Assembly (NCBI RefSeq): GCF_013111185.1
Contig: NZ_WVRE01000001.1
Span: 186,001 to 250,000, forward strand
Source of the DNA: Ruegeria sp. HKCCD7303
Lineage (GTDB): Bacteria > Pseudomonadota > Alphaproteobacteria > Rhodobacterales > Rhodobacteraceae
Length of the DNA: 64,000 bases
Reading direction: 5' to 3'
In this document: piece by piece, positions 31,295-40,543 of the stretch
Position numbering within the stretch: the first letter of the stretch is position 1
How the letters are laid out: every line of letters starts with the position of its first letter
Made by a program: the position numbers and the translations under genes
The notes under the pieces: generated by a model
Database searches by the model: none
Told to the model about the DNA's origin: nothing
Seen by the model: the letters and a program-made list of their open reading frames with translations, nothing else

Positions 31295-33328
31295 ATGTTG
31301 CAGTCGTCGCTGGTAAGTGTTGAATTAAAGGGTGACGTGGCTTGGGTCACGGTCAACAACCCGCCAGTGAACGCGACCTCGACCGGTGTTCGACAGGGGC
31401 TGTCCGACGCGGTTGATGCGGTTCAGGGCGCGCGCGTGGCGGTGTTGTGTTGCGCTGGCAGGACCTTCATCGCTGGTGGTGACATGTCCGAGTTTGATGT
31501 GCCGCCGATTGAGCCGCATTTACCGGATGTTGTTCAGAAGATCGAAGACAGCAAAGTACCGTTTGTCGCCTGTATGCACGGCAACGTGCTGGGCGGCGGG
31601 TTTGAGATAGCGATGGCCTGTGCGTGGCGGATCGCAGCGCGGGATACCGGTTTTGGTTTGCCCGAGGTCAATGTGGGACTGATCCCCGGGGCAGGTGGCA
31701 CGCAACGCTTGCCGCGTCTTGTGGGGATGCAAGCTGCAATTGACATGGCGTGTTCCGGCAAGATCATGAAAGCTGAAGCGCTGGCGGAAATCGGGGGCAT
31801 TGATTTGATCGCCGACGACCTATTGGATGCAGTTTCGGGATTTGTTGCCGACTTGCCTGAACGTCCACTGCCTGTCAGTCAGCGCACTGTACCGGACTTT
31901 GCGCCCGATCTGTTTGAAACAAGCCGTCTGGCGTTGCGGAAACGCGCCAAAGGGCAGCCATCGCCGCTGGAAAACCTGAGCGCTCTCGGTTGGTCCGTTG
32001 AGCCATTCGCCGAGGGGCAACCGAAAGAACGCGCCCGCCACTTGGCTTTGCGCCAAAGCGCTGAAAGCAGGGCGCTACGTCACGCATTCTTTGCTGAACG
32101 CACCGTATCCAAGCCTGCTTTGATCAAGGGTTCTACAGCCCGTGACATCACTCGGATAGCTGTTGTCGGCGGTGGGCTGATGGGTGCAGGCATTGCGACG
32201 GCCGCGCTGAATGGCGGGCTGTCGGTCACTTTGATTGAGCAAAACGCTGAGGCTGCATCGGCCGCTCAGCAGCGGGTTGAATCTCTGCTGAACGGGGCCG
32301 TCAAACGGGGCAAGATTTCTGAAGCGCAGTTGCGTAATCGTCTGACAAGTTTTCAGGCTGCCGAGAGCTATGCCGTTGCTGCAGATGCCGAGTTGGCAAT
32401 CGAGGCTGTATTTGAGGATTTGTCCGTCAAGCAATCGGTGTTTGCGGAGCTTGCCAGCCATATGCACCGGGATGCAATCCTGGCCACGAATACGTCCTAC
32501 CTAGATCCGGTAGACATCTTTGAGGACGTAGAAAACAAGGCTCGCTGCATTGGCCTGCATTTCTTCAGCCCGGCCCATGTGATGAAGCTGCTTGAGATCG
32601 TACATACGCCTGATACGTCGCCCGAAGTTTTGGCCACAGGTTTCGCCTTGGGCGGAAAGCTGCGGAAAGTGTCGGTTCTTTCGGGTATCTGCGATGGATT
32701 CATAGGCAACCGCATGCTGGCGGCGTATCGGCGCGAGGCTGATTATCTTCTGGCCGATGGGGCGCTGCCTTATCAGGTGGATCAAGCGATGCGCGCGTTT
32801 GGGATGCCCATGGGACCTTATGAGCTGCAGGATCTGACCGGTCTTCAGATCGCCTGGGCCAACCGCAAGCGCAACGCCGAAACACGAAACCCTGATGAAC
32901 GCTATGTCACCATCGCCGACCAATTGTGTGAGATGGGGCGGCTTGGCCAACGTACGGGCAAAGGATGGTACCGGTACGAAGATGGCAACCGTAAACCGGT
33001 CCGCGACCCGGAAGTTGAGGCGTTGATCGAAACCTACTCGGCCGAACAGGGCATAACCCGCCGAAGCTTTACAGAGCAGGACATTTCCTCGCGTATTTTA
33101 GCGGTTCTGGCCAACGAGGGCGCTTTAATCGTTCAGGAACGCATCGCGGAAAACGCGGAATCTGTCGATATGGTGCAAATCCATGGATATGGATTCCCGC
33201 GGTGGCGTGGCGGGCCAATGAACTACAGCAAGGAAATCGGCATCGCAATTTCGCGTGCAACGATGTTGACAGTTGCGAACGAAAACCCCGGCTCTTGGAG
33301 GATCGCGGACCATTCGGGGGATCTTTAA
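31295..33328 (+). CDS. Bifunctional enoyl-CoA hydratase / 3-hydroxyacyl-CoA dehydrogenase
   Basis: FadJ/FadB-like fusion of 677 residues. The N-terminal crotonase domain (to about 180) has HGNVLGGGFEIAMAC and LPEVNVGLIPGAGGTQRLP, so both hydratase Glu residues are present. The NAD-binding domain starts near residue 287 with VVGGGLMGAGIA, followed by two 3HCDH C-terminal repeats containing GLHFFSPAHVMKLLEIV. No separate paaF or paaH gene is seen in the window, so this fusion probably hydrates and oxidises the beta-oxidation-like intermediates of phenylacetate breakdown. The ATG at 31295 fits an AAAAGGG ribosome site; a TTG six bases upstream is too close to it. Confidence 0.92.
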   Translation: MLQSSLVSVELKGDVAWVTVNNPPVNATSTGVRQGLSDAVDAVQGARVAVLCCAGRTFIAGGDMSEFDVPPIEPHLPDVVQKIEDSKVPFVACMHGNVLGGGFEIAMACAWRIAARDTGFGLPEVNVGLIPGAGGTQRLPRLVGMQAAIDMACSGKIMKAEALAEIGGIDLIADDLLDAVSGFVADLPERPLPVSQRTVPDFAPDLFETSRLALRKRAKGQPSPLENLSALGWSVEPFAEGQPKERARHLALRQSAESRALRHAFFAERTVSKPALIKGSTARDITRIAVVGGGLMGAGIATAALNGGLSVTLIEQNAEAASAAQQRVESLLNGAVKRGKISEAQLRNRLTSFQAAESYAVAADAELAIEAVFEDLSVKQSVFAELASHMHRDAILATNTSYLDPVDIFEDVENKARCIGLHFFSPAHVMKLLEIVHTPDTSPEVLATGFALGGKLRKVSVLSGICDGFIGNRMLAAYRREADYLLADGALPYQVDQAMRAFGMPMGPYELQDLTGLQIAWANRKRNAETRNPDERYVTIADQLCEMGRLGQRTGKGWYRYEDGNRKPVRDPEVEALIETYSAEQGITRRSFTEQDISSRILAVLANEGALIVQERIAENAESVDMVQIHGYGFPRWRGGPMNYSKEIGIAISRATMLTVANENPGSWRIADHSGDL

Positions 33329-33398
33329 TATGTTGATGGTTACAAAAGCGACCATTAACGCATTCTCGAGTCATGTTTCACAGGGAGGAGACAGAACC

Positions 33399-34418
33399 AT
33401 GAAATTCACCAAGCTAAGCACATTATTGGCGTCGGCCGCGTTGGCCGTTTCGGGCACAGTGGCACTGGCTGCGGATTATACGCTGACCATTTCAAGCTGG
33501 GCGCCGCCGACCCATGGCATCAACGCCAAGATGTGGCCGAAATTCGTGGAGATGGTTGAAGAGGCGACAGACGGTAAGGTTACGGCAGAACTCAAGCTGG
33601 GCATTGCGCCGCCACCGGCGCAGATGGACTTGATCATGGATGGTGCAGCTGATGCGTCGATCATCTTCCATGGTTATCAACCCGGTCGTTTTGTCACCAC
33701 CAAGATGATCGAACTGCCCGGATACGAGGGTTCGGCCGAGGACGCCTCGGTCGCTTATTGGCGCACATATGACAAGTTCCTCAAAGAGGCAGACGAACAT
33801 CGCGGTGTGAAGGTGATCGCTCTGCACACGCATGGCCCTGCCCAGTTACATTCCAGCAGCCCTGTGACCACGCTGGATGAGGTGTCGGGCCTCAAGGTGC
33901 GTATCCCGGGTGGCGTTGGGGGGGACGTTGGCACGGCTCTGGGTGCGACCGGCATTCAGGTCCCTGCGCCGAAAGTCTATGAAACCCTGGCCTCGAAAGC
34001 TGCTGATGGGGTTGTGATGCCCTTTGAATCCCGCAAGGGCTTCAAGCTCACGGAAGTGGCACAGAATGTTTACGAAGTTCCAGGTGGTCTCTATCGCGGA
34101 TCGTTTGCCTTCATCATGAACGAAGACACTTTTGCCGATCTGCCCGAAGATCTGCAGGCTGCTTTGGAAGAGAACGTCTTTGGTGAACCGCTGAGCCGCG
34201 AGATTGGCAAAATCTGGGACGAGATCGACGCCATCGGTCGCGAAGCAACCGAAACCACCGAGGGCAACGCGATCAACGCGGCATCTGCTGAAGATCTTGA
34301 GAAATTCAACACGATTGCCGTCGACGTGCGCGCCAAGGTCATTGACGAAGTCAACGACGCGGGCATCGACGCTCAAGCCGCTTATGACATGATCGTAAAT
34401 GAAATGGCTTCGCAGTAA
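33399..34418 (+). CDS. dctP: TRAP transporter solute-binding protein DctP
   Basis: Periplasmic binding protein of 339 residues in the DctP family. The signal peptide is MKFTKLSTLLASAALAVSG plus TVALA, cleaved before ADYTLTISSWAPPTHG. The conserved ligand-clamping Arg region reads EVSGLKVRIPGG. The ATG at 33399 follows GGGAGGAG; the open frame upstream is within the previous gene. It delivers an organic acid to the DctQM permease encoded next. Its place inside the paa island makes phenylacetate or another aromatic acid the likely solute, but this is inference. Confidence 0.93.
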   Translation: MKFTKLSTLLASAALAVSGTVALAADYTLTISSWAPPTHGINAKMWPKFVEMVEEATDGKVTAELKLGIAPPPAQMDLIMDGAADASIIFHGYQPGRFVTTKMIELPGYEGSAEDASVAYWRTYDKFLKEADEHRGVKVIALHTHGPAQLHSSSPVTTLDEVSGLKVRIPGGVGGDVGTALGATGIQVPAPKVYETLASKAADGVVMPFESRKGFKLTEVAQNVYEVPGGLYRGSFAFIMNEDTFADLPEDLQAALEENVFGEPLSREIGKIWDEIDAIGREATETTEGNAINAASAEDLEKFNTIAVDVRAKVIDEVNDAGIDAQAAYDMIVNEMASQ

Positions 34419-34426
34419 TGCAGCCC

Positions 34427-34456
34427 GGCTGGCGGGCATGACCCGCCAGCCCTTTT
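34427..34456 (+). terminator. Attenuator-like hairpin between dctP and dctQ
   Basis: A perfect 10-bp GC-rich stem (34427-34436 with 34442-34451, loop CATGA) is followed by CTTTTC. It lies in the 57-bp gap after the dctP stop. It would partially terminate transcription or protect the upstream mRNA, raising binding protein over permease. The ribosome site of dctQ lies just beyond. Confidence 0.7.
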
Positions 34457-34475
34457 CACCCGACGGGGACCAATC

Positions 34476-34979
34476 ATGCACTCACTCGTGACCTTTGCGC
34501 GACGCATCAGTGTCGTTCCGACGCTGCTGGCCTGTGTGGCGCTGTTCATCCTGATGGTGATGACCTTTTTCGACGTTATCTTGCGTTCTGTCTTCAACGC
34601 GCCAATCGAGGCTGCGACTGAGCTGACACGTATTCTGATGGCGATCCTAGTCTTTTCGGTCCTGCCCATAATATCGGCCGGACGCGGACAGATCGCCGTG
34701 GACCTGACAGACGGGATTTTCGCACGTCTGCGGCTGAGCCGGGTGCGGGACGCGATTGTGTATCTGGTATCCGGCATCATGCTGATCTGGCCAATTCAGC
34801 GTGTCTGGGTGTTGGCAGAGCGGGCGCGGGACTACGGCGATGTCACCGAATACCTGTCGATTCCTGTCTTCTACGTGGGTTGGTTCATCGCTGCCTTCAC
34901 CGCGATCACTGCTATCGCGATGATCATCACCGGGATTTTGCACATTTTTGCCCCCCAAGCCTTGTCGGAGCACTCCTGA
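34476..34979 (+). CDS. dctQ: TRAP transporter small permease DctQ
   Basis: Membrane protein of 167 residues with four hydrophobic segments, beginning LLACVALFILMVMTFFDVILR. This opening, with FDV(I/L)LR and a following AATELTRILMAIL, is the DctQ hallmark. It supports the large permease DctM. Its stop overlaps the dctM start by one base (TGATG), so the two are translated together. Confidence 0.93.
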   Translation: MHSLVTFARRISVVPTLLACVALFILMVMTFFDVILRSVFNAPIEAATELTRILMAILVFSVLPIISAGRGQIAVDLTDGIFARLRLSRVRDAIVYLVSGIMLIWPIQRVWVLAERARDYGDVTEYLSIPVFYVGWFIAAFTAITAIAMIITGILHIFAPQALSEHS

Positions 34980-36331
34980 TGACTGCAGCTTTGATCGGTT
35001 TCGCCCTTGTCCTTGTTCTGGTGTTGCTGCGCCTGCCCATTGTCTTTGCGATGGGCCTCGTTGGGACGCTTGGCTTTGCATATGAACGCGGCGGCAGCAT
35101 CCTGTCCGAACGTGGGTTGAAGGCTGCGATGTCCATGGTAGGCCGCCAGATCACTGATACGGCGCAGGATTACGGGCTGTCTGTTGTGCCGCTGTTCATC
35201 CTTATGGGCCTGTTCGTCAACAAGGGTGGCCTTGCGCGTGAACTTTATGCGGTATCGAATGCCTTCCTGGGCCATTTCCGCGGCGGCATCGCCATGGCCA
35301 CGGTTGCAGCCTGTGGTGGGTTTTCTGCCATTTGTGGCTCGTCGCTGGCCACAGCGGCAACGATGTCGAAAGTCGCGATGCCGGAAATGCGCCGCTACGG
35401 TTACTCGGATGAGTTGTCGACGGCGTCGATTGCTGCGGGTGGAACACTGGGCATTCTGATCCCGCCATCGGTTATACTGGTGATCTATGGCCTTTTGACC
35501 GAAACCTCGATTGGCAAGCTTTTCGTTGCGGGAATAATTCCCGGCGTGTTGGGCATCCTGTTCTATCTGCTGGCGGTGCGTTGGACCGTTTGGCGCAGAC
35601 CCGACGCCGGACCAGCAGGAGAGCGGCATGGCTGGGGTGAACGCCTTTCGGCTCTGCGCTCGGTCTGGGCCGTGTTACTGCTGTTCTTCCTTGTGATCGG
35701 CGGGTTGTACGGGGTGTTTGACTTCTATCCGCTGAACCTGACCTTCAGCCCGACCGAGGCAGCTGGCATGGGCGCAATGGGTGCCTTCCTGATTGCCCTG
35801 TCTCGGGGTGGGCTAACCCTTGGTTCCACCTTTGAGGTGTTGAAAGAGACCAGTTTCACCGCCGCGGCGCTGTTCTCGGTTCTGATCGGAGCTCAGATCT
35901 TTTCGAACTTCATCAACTTGGCCGGTCTGCCCGAAGCACTGATCGCTTTGGTGACGGCCTATGAGGTTGAGCCGTTTGTGGTGATCCTGATGATCCTCGG
36001 GATCTACATCATTCTGGGCTGTGTCTTTGAATCGCTGTCGATGCTGCTGCTGACAGTGCCGATCTTCTTCCCGCTGGTGACATCGCTGGGATATGATCCG
36101 ATCTGGTTTGGCATCGTCGTCGTTGTCGTGACCGAGATCAGCCTGATCACTCCCCCAGTCGGTTTGAACGTGTTCATTCTGAAGGGAGTGGTGGGGGATG
36201 TCTCGACCGGGACCATCTTCAAGGGCGTCACGCCGTTTTGGGTTGCGGATATCTTCCGCCTGGCGCTGATCGTACTGGTGCCATGGCTGGTGCTGGTTTT
36301 GCCGGAACATATGGGGGCGATGGGTCACTGA
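34979..36331 (+). CDS. dctM: TRAP transporter large permease DctM
   Basis: Large permease of 450 residues with many hydrophobic segments. AACGGFSAICGSSLATAATMSKVAMPEMRRYGY and IAAGGTLGILIPPSVILVIYG include the two re-entrant hairpin motifs of DctM (shown here in part). The true start is the ATG at 34979 that overlaps the dctQ stop. It catalyses sodium-driven import of the DctP-bound acid. The stop overlaps the cytochrome P450 start by one base, tying the P450 to the imported substrate. Confidence 0.94.
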   Translation: MTAALIGFALVLVLVLLRLPIVFAMGLVGTLGFAYERGGSILSERGLKAAMSMVGRQITDTAQDYGLSVVPLFILMGLFVNKGGLARELYAVSNAFLGHFRGGIAMATVAACGGFSAICGSSLATAATMSKVAMPEMRRYGYSDELSTASIAAGGTLGILIPPSVILVIYGLLTETSIGKLFVAGIIPGVLGILFYLLAVRWTVWRRPDAGPAGERHGWGERLSALRSVWAVLLLFFLVIGGLYGVFDFYPLNLTFSPTEAAGMGAMGAFLIALSRGGLTLGSTFEVLKETSFTAAALFSVLIGAQIFSNFINLAGLPEALIALVTAYEVEPFVVILMILGIYIILGCVFESLSMLLLTVPIFFPLVTSLGYDPIWFGIVVVVVTEISLITPPVGLNVFILKGVVGDVSTGTIFKGVTPFWVADIFRLALIVLVPWLVLVLPEHMGAMGH

Positions 36332-37518
36332 TGTTCTCGCTGACCGCACTTCCAACCGGTTTTCACGCAGACCCTTATCCGGCCTATGCTGCGCTGCGCG
36401 AAGACACGCCTATCTGCTTTCAAGCCGATGGGTCTGTCATCCTGTCGCGCTATGACGATCTGGATCTGGTGTATCGGGACACAAAACGTTTCATTTCGGA
36501 CAAGAAGGCGGTTTTTGGGCCGAAATACGGGGTCGACAGCCCTTTATACGAACATCACACGACCAGTTTGGTGTTCAATGATCCGCCTTTGCACACCCGT
36601 GTGCGCAAAGTGATGGTCGGTGCGATGAACCCGCGGGCGCTGGCGCAGATGGAGCCCGGCCTGGTGCAGCTGGTCGACGGCTTGCTGGACCAGATGCAGA
36701 CCAAGGGCTCTGTTGAGTTGATCGAGGATTTTGCGGGGGCCATCCCGATTGAGATCATCGGCAACTTACTGGGTATTCCCCGATCCGAGCGCGGCCCCCT
36801 GCGGGATTGGTCTCTGGCCATTTTGGGCGCTTTGGAGCCTCAGCTGACCCGGGAACAAGAAGACTGGGGCAATCGCGCGGTGTCTGACTTCAAGGCATTC
36901 CTGCGCCACATCATAGATGATCGTCGCGCTAATCCAGGTGACCCGTCAACGGACGTGCTGACACGATTGATGCAGGATGACACCGATGGCGGGTTGACCG
37001 AGGTCGAGCTGTACCAGAACTGCATTTTCATCCTGAACGCAGGGCACGAGACCACGACCAATCTGATCGGCAATGCGCTGGAGTTGCTGGACCGGCACCG
37101 TGACAAGCGTGCCGAGTTGCTGGCCGACCCAGAGCTTATAAACACCGCCGTGGACGAGTTTCTGAGAATGGAAAGCCCCAACCAATTCGGCAACCGTTTA
37201 ACCGCCGAGGATATCGTCTTACACGGCCAAACCATTCCCGCCGGAACAGATATCCATCTTTGCATCGGAGCCGCCAACCGCGACCCGCGACAGTTTGCGC
37301 AGCCCGATGATGTGCTCCTGGACCGACGCCCCAATAAACACCACGCCTTTGCAGGTGGACCCCACACCTGCGTTGGCCTGACTTTGGCCCGTATGGAGGG
37401 CCGCGTGGCAGTCGGGCGGTTTCTGGCTCGCTTCCCGAATTATTGCATCACCGATGGTGCTGAACGCGGTGGCCGTATCCGGTTTCGGGGTTTCGCGCGA
37501 TTGCCCGCGCAGGTTTGA
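36331..37518 (+). CDS. Cytochrome P450
   Basis: Soluble bacterial P450 of 395 residues. The haem loop is HAFAGGPHTCVGLTLAR with the thiolate ligand Cys347. The I-helix oxygen-activation motif is NAGHETTTN (about residues 236-244), and an E-x-x-R equivalent lies in the K-helix region VDEFLRMESP. The start overlaps the dctM stop (TGATG). No ferredoxin or ferredoxin reductase gene adjoins it, so its redox partner must come from elsewhere. The context suggests hydroxylation or demethylation of an aromatic acid brought in by the TRAP system so that it can enter the phenylacetate pathway. Confidence 0.93.
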   Translation: MFSLTALPTGFHADPYPAYAALREDTPICFQADGSVILSRYDDLDLVYRDTKRFISDKKAVFGPKYGVDSPLYEHHTTSLVFNDPPLHTRVRKVMVGAMNPRALAQMEPGLVQLVDGLLDQMQTKGSVELIEDFAGAIPIEIIGNLLGIPRSERGPLRDWSLAILGALEPQLTREQEDWGNRAVSDFKAFLRHIIDDRRANPGDPSTDVLTRLMQDDTDGGLTEVELYQNCIFILNAGHETTTNLIGNALELLDRHRDKRAELLADPELINTAVDEFLRMESPNQFGNRLTAEDIVLHGQTIPAGTDIHLCIGAANRDPRQFAQPDDVLLDRRPNKHHAFAGGPHTCVGLTLARMEGRVAVGRFLARFPNYCITDGAERGGRIRFRGFARLPAQV

Positions 37519-37554
37519 AGAGTACGGTTTGTGGTGTTGTTGTGCAAAAATAAC

Positions 37555-37571
37555 GACCGACCGTACGGTTA
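37555..37571 (+). promoter_or_regulatory. PaaR-type operator upstream of paaZ
   Basis: GACCGACCGTACGGTTA contains the perfect palindrome ACCGTACGGT and matches the sites at 31232 (reverse strand, 15 of 17) and 40716. It lies 65 bp upstream of the paaZ start in the 117-bp gap after the P450 gene. No clear -35/-10 pair was resolved around it. Confidence 0.6.
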
Positions 37572-37635
37572 AAGATATGACCTCACACGTTCGAATAGAT
37601 GATGTGAGGATCCAGACACTGATGAGGAGACGCTC

Positions 37636-39666
37636 ATGACCATCCAACAGATATCCAGCTTTGTCGCCGGTGCATGGGTGCCGCCTGGTGCCGGGGCGCG
37701 CAATATTGCCAGCGCCGTAACGGGCGAGGTGATTGCAACTGCGGGCAACGCGGAACTGGACGTGCAAGGAATGCTGGACTATGCGCGCGACGTCGGTGGG
37801 CCGGCCCTGCGCAAGATGACCTTTCATGAGCGGGCCAAGATGCTCAAGGCGGTGTCGCTGCATCTGGGCCAGCACAAGCAGGCGCTCTATGATCTGTCTT
37901 TCAACACAGGCGCGACGCAGTCGGACCATATGATCGACATCGATGGCGGCATTGGCACGATGTTTGTCTTTGCCTCGAAGGGACGCCGGGAAATGCCGGA
38001 CGGGCATGTCTATCTGGACGGTGATGTTGAGCAACTATCGCGCAACGGGACGTTTCTGGGCCAGCACATCTGCACCCCGTTGCACGGCGTGGCGGTTCAC
38101 ATAAATGCGTTTAACTTTCCGGTCTGGGGTATGTTGGAGAAACTGGCGCCAACTCTGTTGGCCGGTGTTCCGGCCATCGTTAAACCGGCGACGAATTCTT
38201 GCTACGTGACCGAGCTGTGTGTGCGGTTGATGTTGGACTCCGGTATTTTGCCCGCCGGGGCGCTTCAGTTGGTGTCGGGCGGTTTGGGCGACATGCTGGA
38301 CCGTTTGACCCTGCAGGATGTGGTCAGCTTTACCGGCTCGGCAGATACGGCGTTGAAATTGCGATCCAACCCCGTGATCCTTGAAAACTCTGTGCGGTTT
38401 GTGGCGGAACAGGATAGCCTTAATTGCTCGATACTTGGTCCAGATGCCAAGCCGGGTACGCCTGAGTTCGACCTTTTCGTCAAAGAGGTCCAGCGCGAGA
38501 TGACGGCGAAGGCTGGTCAGAAATGTACCGCAATCCGTCGGATCATCGCGCCAGAGGTGCAGGTGCAAGCCGTGATCGAGGCGTTGTCCGCGCGGCTGGC
38601 CAAAACCGTTATCGGCGACCCAAGGCTTGAAACCACCCGCATGGGCGCATTGGTCTCGAATGGTCAGAAACGTGACGTTCTGGAAAAGGCGACGATCATT
38701 GGCCAAGAGGCCGAGCGTGTCTTTGGCAACCCGGATGATTTTGCGGTCGATGGAGCAGATCCTGAAAAAGGGGCCTTCCTGCCGCCGATGCTTTACCATT
38801 GTGCCAACCCTGACGCGGCGCAGCGTGTACACGATACCGAAGCTTTTGGGCCGGTTAGCACGGTCATGGGCTATCGCGATCTCGACCATGCGATTGAACT
38901 GGCAAACCGGGGGCAAGGATCTTTGGTGGCGTCGGTCATCACGCATGATCCTGACGTGGCGCGTCAGGTCGCCATTGGGGCAGGGGCGTATCATGGGCGT
39001 TTGTACTTCAACAACCGTGACTCGATGAAAGAATCCACCGGTCACGGTTCACCTTTGCCTCATATGGTGCATGGCGGCCCCGGACGCGCTGGCGGCGGCG
39101 AAGAGATGGGCGGCGTGCGTGGTGTTAAACACTATATGCAACGGACCGCCATTCAGGGCTCACCTGATCTGTTGACCGCGATTGGAAACAGATGGGTGCC
39201 CGGCGCGACCGAGGTCAAAGGCCCCGCCCATCCGTTCACGCGCAGGTTTCATGACCTTGCGATTGGCGAGACCATCCACACGGAACCGCGCACCATAACA
39301 ATGGAAGACATTGAACACTTCGCCACTTTCACAGGCGATACCTTCTATGCCCATATGGATCAGGCGGCGGCGGAGCGGAACCCGTTCTTTCCGGGTCGCG
39401 TCGCCCATGGCTATTTGTTGCTGTCATTTGCCGCTGGATTGTTTGTCGAACCAAATGAAGGGCCGGTGCTGGCCAATACCGGTCTGGATGGGTTGCGTTT
39501 TATGAAGCCGGTTGAAGCCGGTGACAGCATCAAAGTGCGCCTGACGGTCAAGGCCAAAACTAAGCGCAATGACGAATATGGCGAAGTTCGTTGGCACGTC
39601 ACGCTGACTCAGCAAGATGACGAACAGGTCGCAGAATATGAGCTATTGACGATGGTTGCTTACTAG
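37636..39666 (+). CDS. paaZ: Bifunctional oxepin-CoA hydrolase / 3-oxo-5,6-dehydrosuberyl-CoA semialdehyde dehydrogenase
   Basis: Fusion protein of 676 residues. The N-terminal aldehyde dehydrogenase (to about 520) has AEQDSLNCSILGPDA with the general-base Glu and AKAGQKCTAIRRI with the catalytic Cys. The C-terminal MaoC-type hydratase has TGDTFYAHMD and FFPGRVAHGYLLLSFAAGLF; the Asp and His five residues apart are the ring-opening dyad. It hydrolytically opens oxepin-CoA and oxidises the resulting aldehyde. Length and both active sites are intact. Confidence 0.96.
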   Translation: MTIQQISSFVAGAWVPPGAGARNIASAVTGEVIATAGNAELDVQGMLDYARDVGGPALRKMTFHERAKMLKAVSLHLGQHKQALYDLSFNTGATQSDHMIDIDGGIGTMFVFASKGRREMPDGHVYLDGDVEQLSRNGTFLGQHICTPLHGVAVHINAFNFPVWGMLEKLAPTLLAGVPAIVKPATNSCYVTELCVRLMLDSGILPAGALQLVSGGLGDMLDRLTLQDVVSFTGSADTALKLRSNPVILENSVRFVAEQDSLNCSILGPDAKPGTPEFDLFVKEVQREMTAKAGQKCTAIRRIIAPEVQVQAVIEALSARLAKTVIGDPRLETTRMGALVSNGQKRDVLEKATIIGQEAERVFGNPDDFAVDGADPEKGAFLPPMLYHCANPDAAQRVHDTEAFGPVSTVMGYRDLDHAIELANRGQGSLVASVITHDPDVARQVAIGAGAYHGRLYFNNRDSMKESTGHGSPLPHMVHGGPGRAGGGEEMGGVRGVKHYMQRTAIQGSPDLLTAIGNRWVPGATEVKGPAHPFTRRFHDLAIGETIHTEPRTITMEDIEHFATFTGDTFYAHMDQAAAERNPFFPGRVAHGYLLLSFAAGLFVEPNEGPVLANTGLDGLRFMKPVEAGDSIKVRLTVKAKTKRNDEYGEVRWHVTLTQQDDEQVAEYELLTMVAY

Positions 39667-39727
39667 CCACTTGGATGCTTGCGATGGGCCGGATGGTAAT
39701 TCCCTTCGGCCCGATTATACTTCGTGT

Positions 39728-40543
39728 ATGAAAGACATCAGCCCTGATTGGTTCGAAACCTGTGTCAGTCAACTGACCAACACCGGCACACAGCGGGTGT
39801 GGTCAGTGCTGGTTACGATATTTGGAGATTTGGCGCCCAGCGGATCGGACCGGGTCAGTGGCAGCTTGATCACGGCGCTCACCAGTCTGGCCGGAATCAA
39901 GTCTGAGGCGACGCGTGTTGCACTACATCGGCTGCGGAAAGAAGGTTGGATCGAAAGTACGCGGGTGGGGCGCACCAGCGTGCACCGCTTGACGGATTTT
40001 GGTCGCAGCCAAAGTGCCGCCGCCGCGCCGCGTATCTATTCCCGTGAGACCGACAAGCCGGACATCTGGCATGTGCTGATCGCCAGCGGTTCTGAAAGTT
40101 CCCGCAAAGAACTGTCAGATCTGATGCTCATTGGTGACTATATCTCAGTCAATGCCTCTACGGCCATGGCACCGGGCCCGGCCCCTGATGGGCTGGAAGA
40201 CCTGCTGGGGATTGAAAGCAGTGCCATATCAGTGCCCGATTGGATGCGAGATTTGTGTGGGCCTGAACCTCTGAAAGACGCTTACAGTCAGTTCTGGACC
40301 ACTCTTCAGTTCGTCGAGCATCATTTGCCCACCAAGGGGATGGAAGACCCCCTGCAAACTGCCGTTCTGCGTGTTCTGATCGTTCATGGGTGGCGGCGGC
40401 TTATCCTACGCCATCCCCCTTTGCCACCTGCCTTTCTGCCAGAAGACTGGAAAGGTGCGGAGTGCCGACAGTCCGTGGTGCAGCTGTTAGACAGGTTGCC
40501 TCGCCCGAACCTTGCGTCGCTGGAAGCCGTTTTAGACGATTGA
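39728..40543 (+). CDS. paaX: PaaX-family transcriptional regulator
   Basis: Protein of 271 residues. The N-terminal winged HTH reads GSLITALTSLAGIKSEATRVALHRLRKEGWIESTRVGR, the family signature, followed by the PaaX middle and C-terminal domains (VHGWRRLILRHPPLPPAFLPEDW). E. coli PaaX represses paa genes and is released by phenylacetyl-CoA. Here it coexists with a TetR-type PaaR, so the division of labour is unclear. The ATG at 39728 gives the standard N-terminus; the frame is open 24 codons upstream into the paaZ end. Confidence 0.93.
   Translation: MKDISPDWFETCVSQLTNTGTQRVWSVLVTIFGDLAPSGSDRVSGSLITALTSLAGIKSEATRVALHRLRKEGWIESTRVGRTSVHRLTDFGRSQSAAAAPRIYSRETDKPDIWHVLIASGSESSRKELSDLMLIGDYISVNASTAMAPGPAPDGLEDLLGIESSAISVPDWMRDLCGPEPLKDAYSQFWTTLQFVEHHLPTKGMEDPLQTAVLRVLIVHGWRRLILRHPPLPPAFLPEDWKGAECRQSVVQLLDRLPRPNLASLEAVLDD

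Noticed and set aside
38035..39045. Open frame of 336 codons on the minus strand
   Set aside because: Antisense to paaZ, whose two catalytic domains are intact.
39686..39712. Hairpin GGGCCG/CGGCCC between paaZ and paaX as a terminator
   Set aside because: The stem is only 6 bp with a 15-nt loop and is followed by GATTAT, not a T tract.
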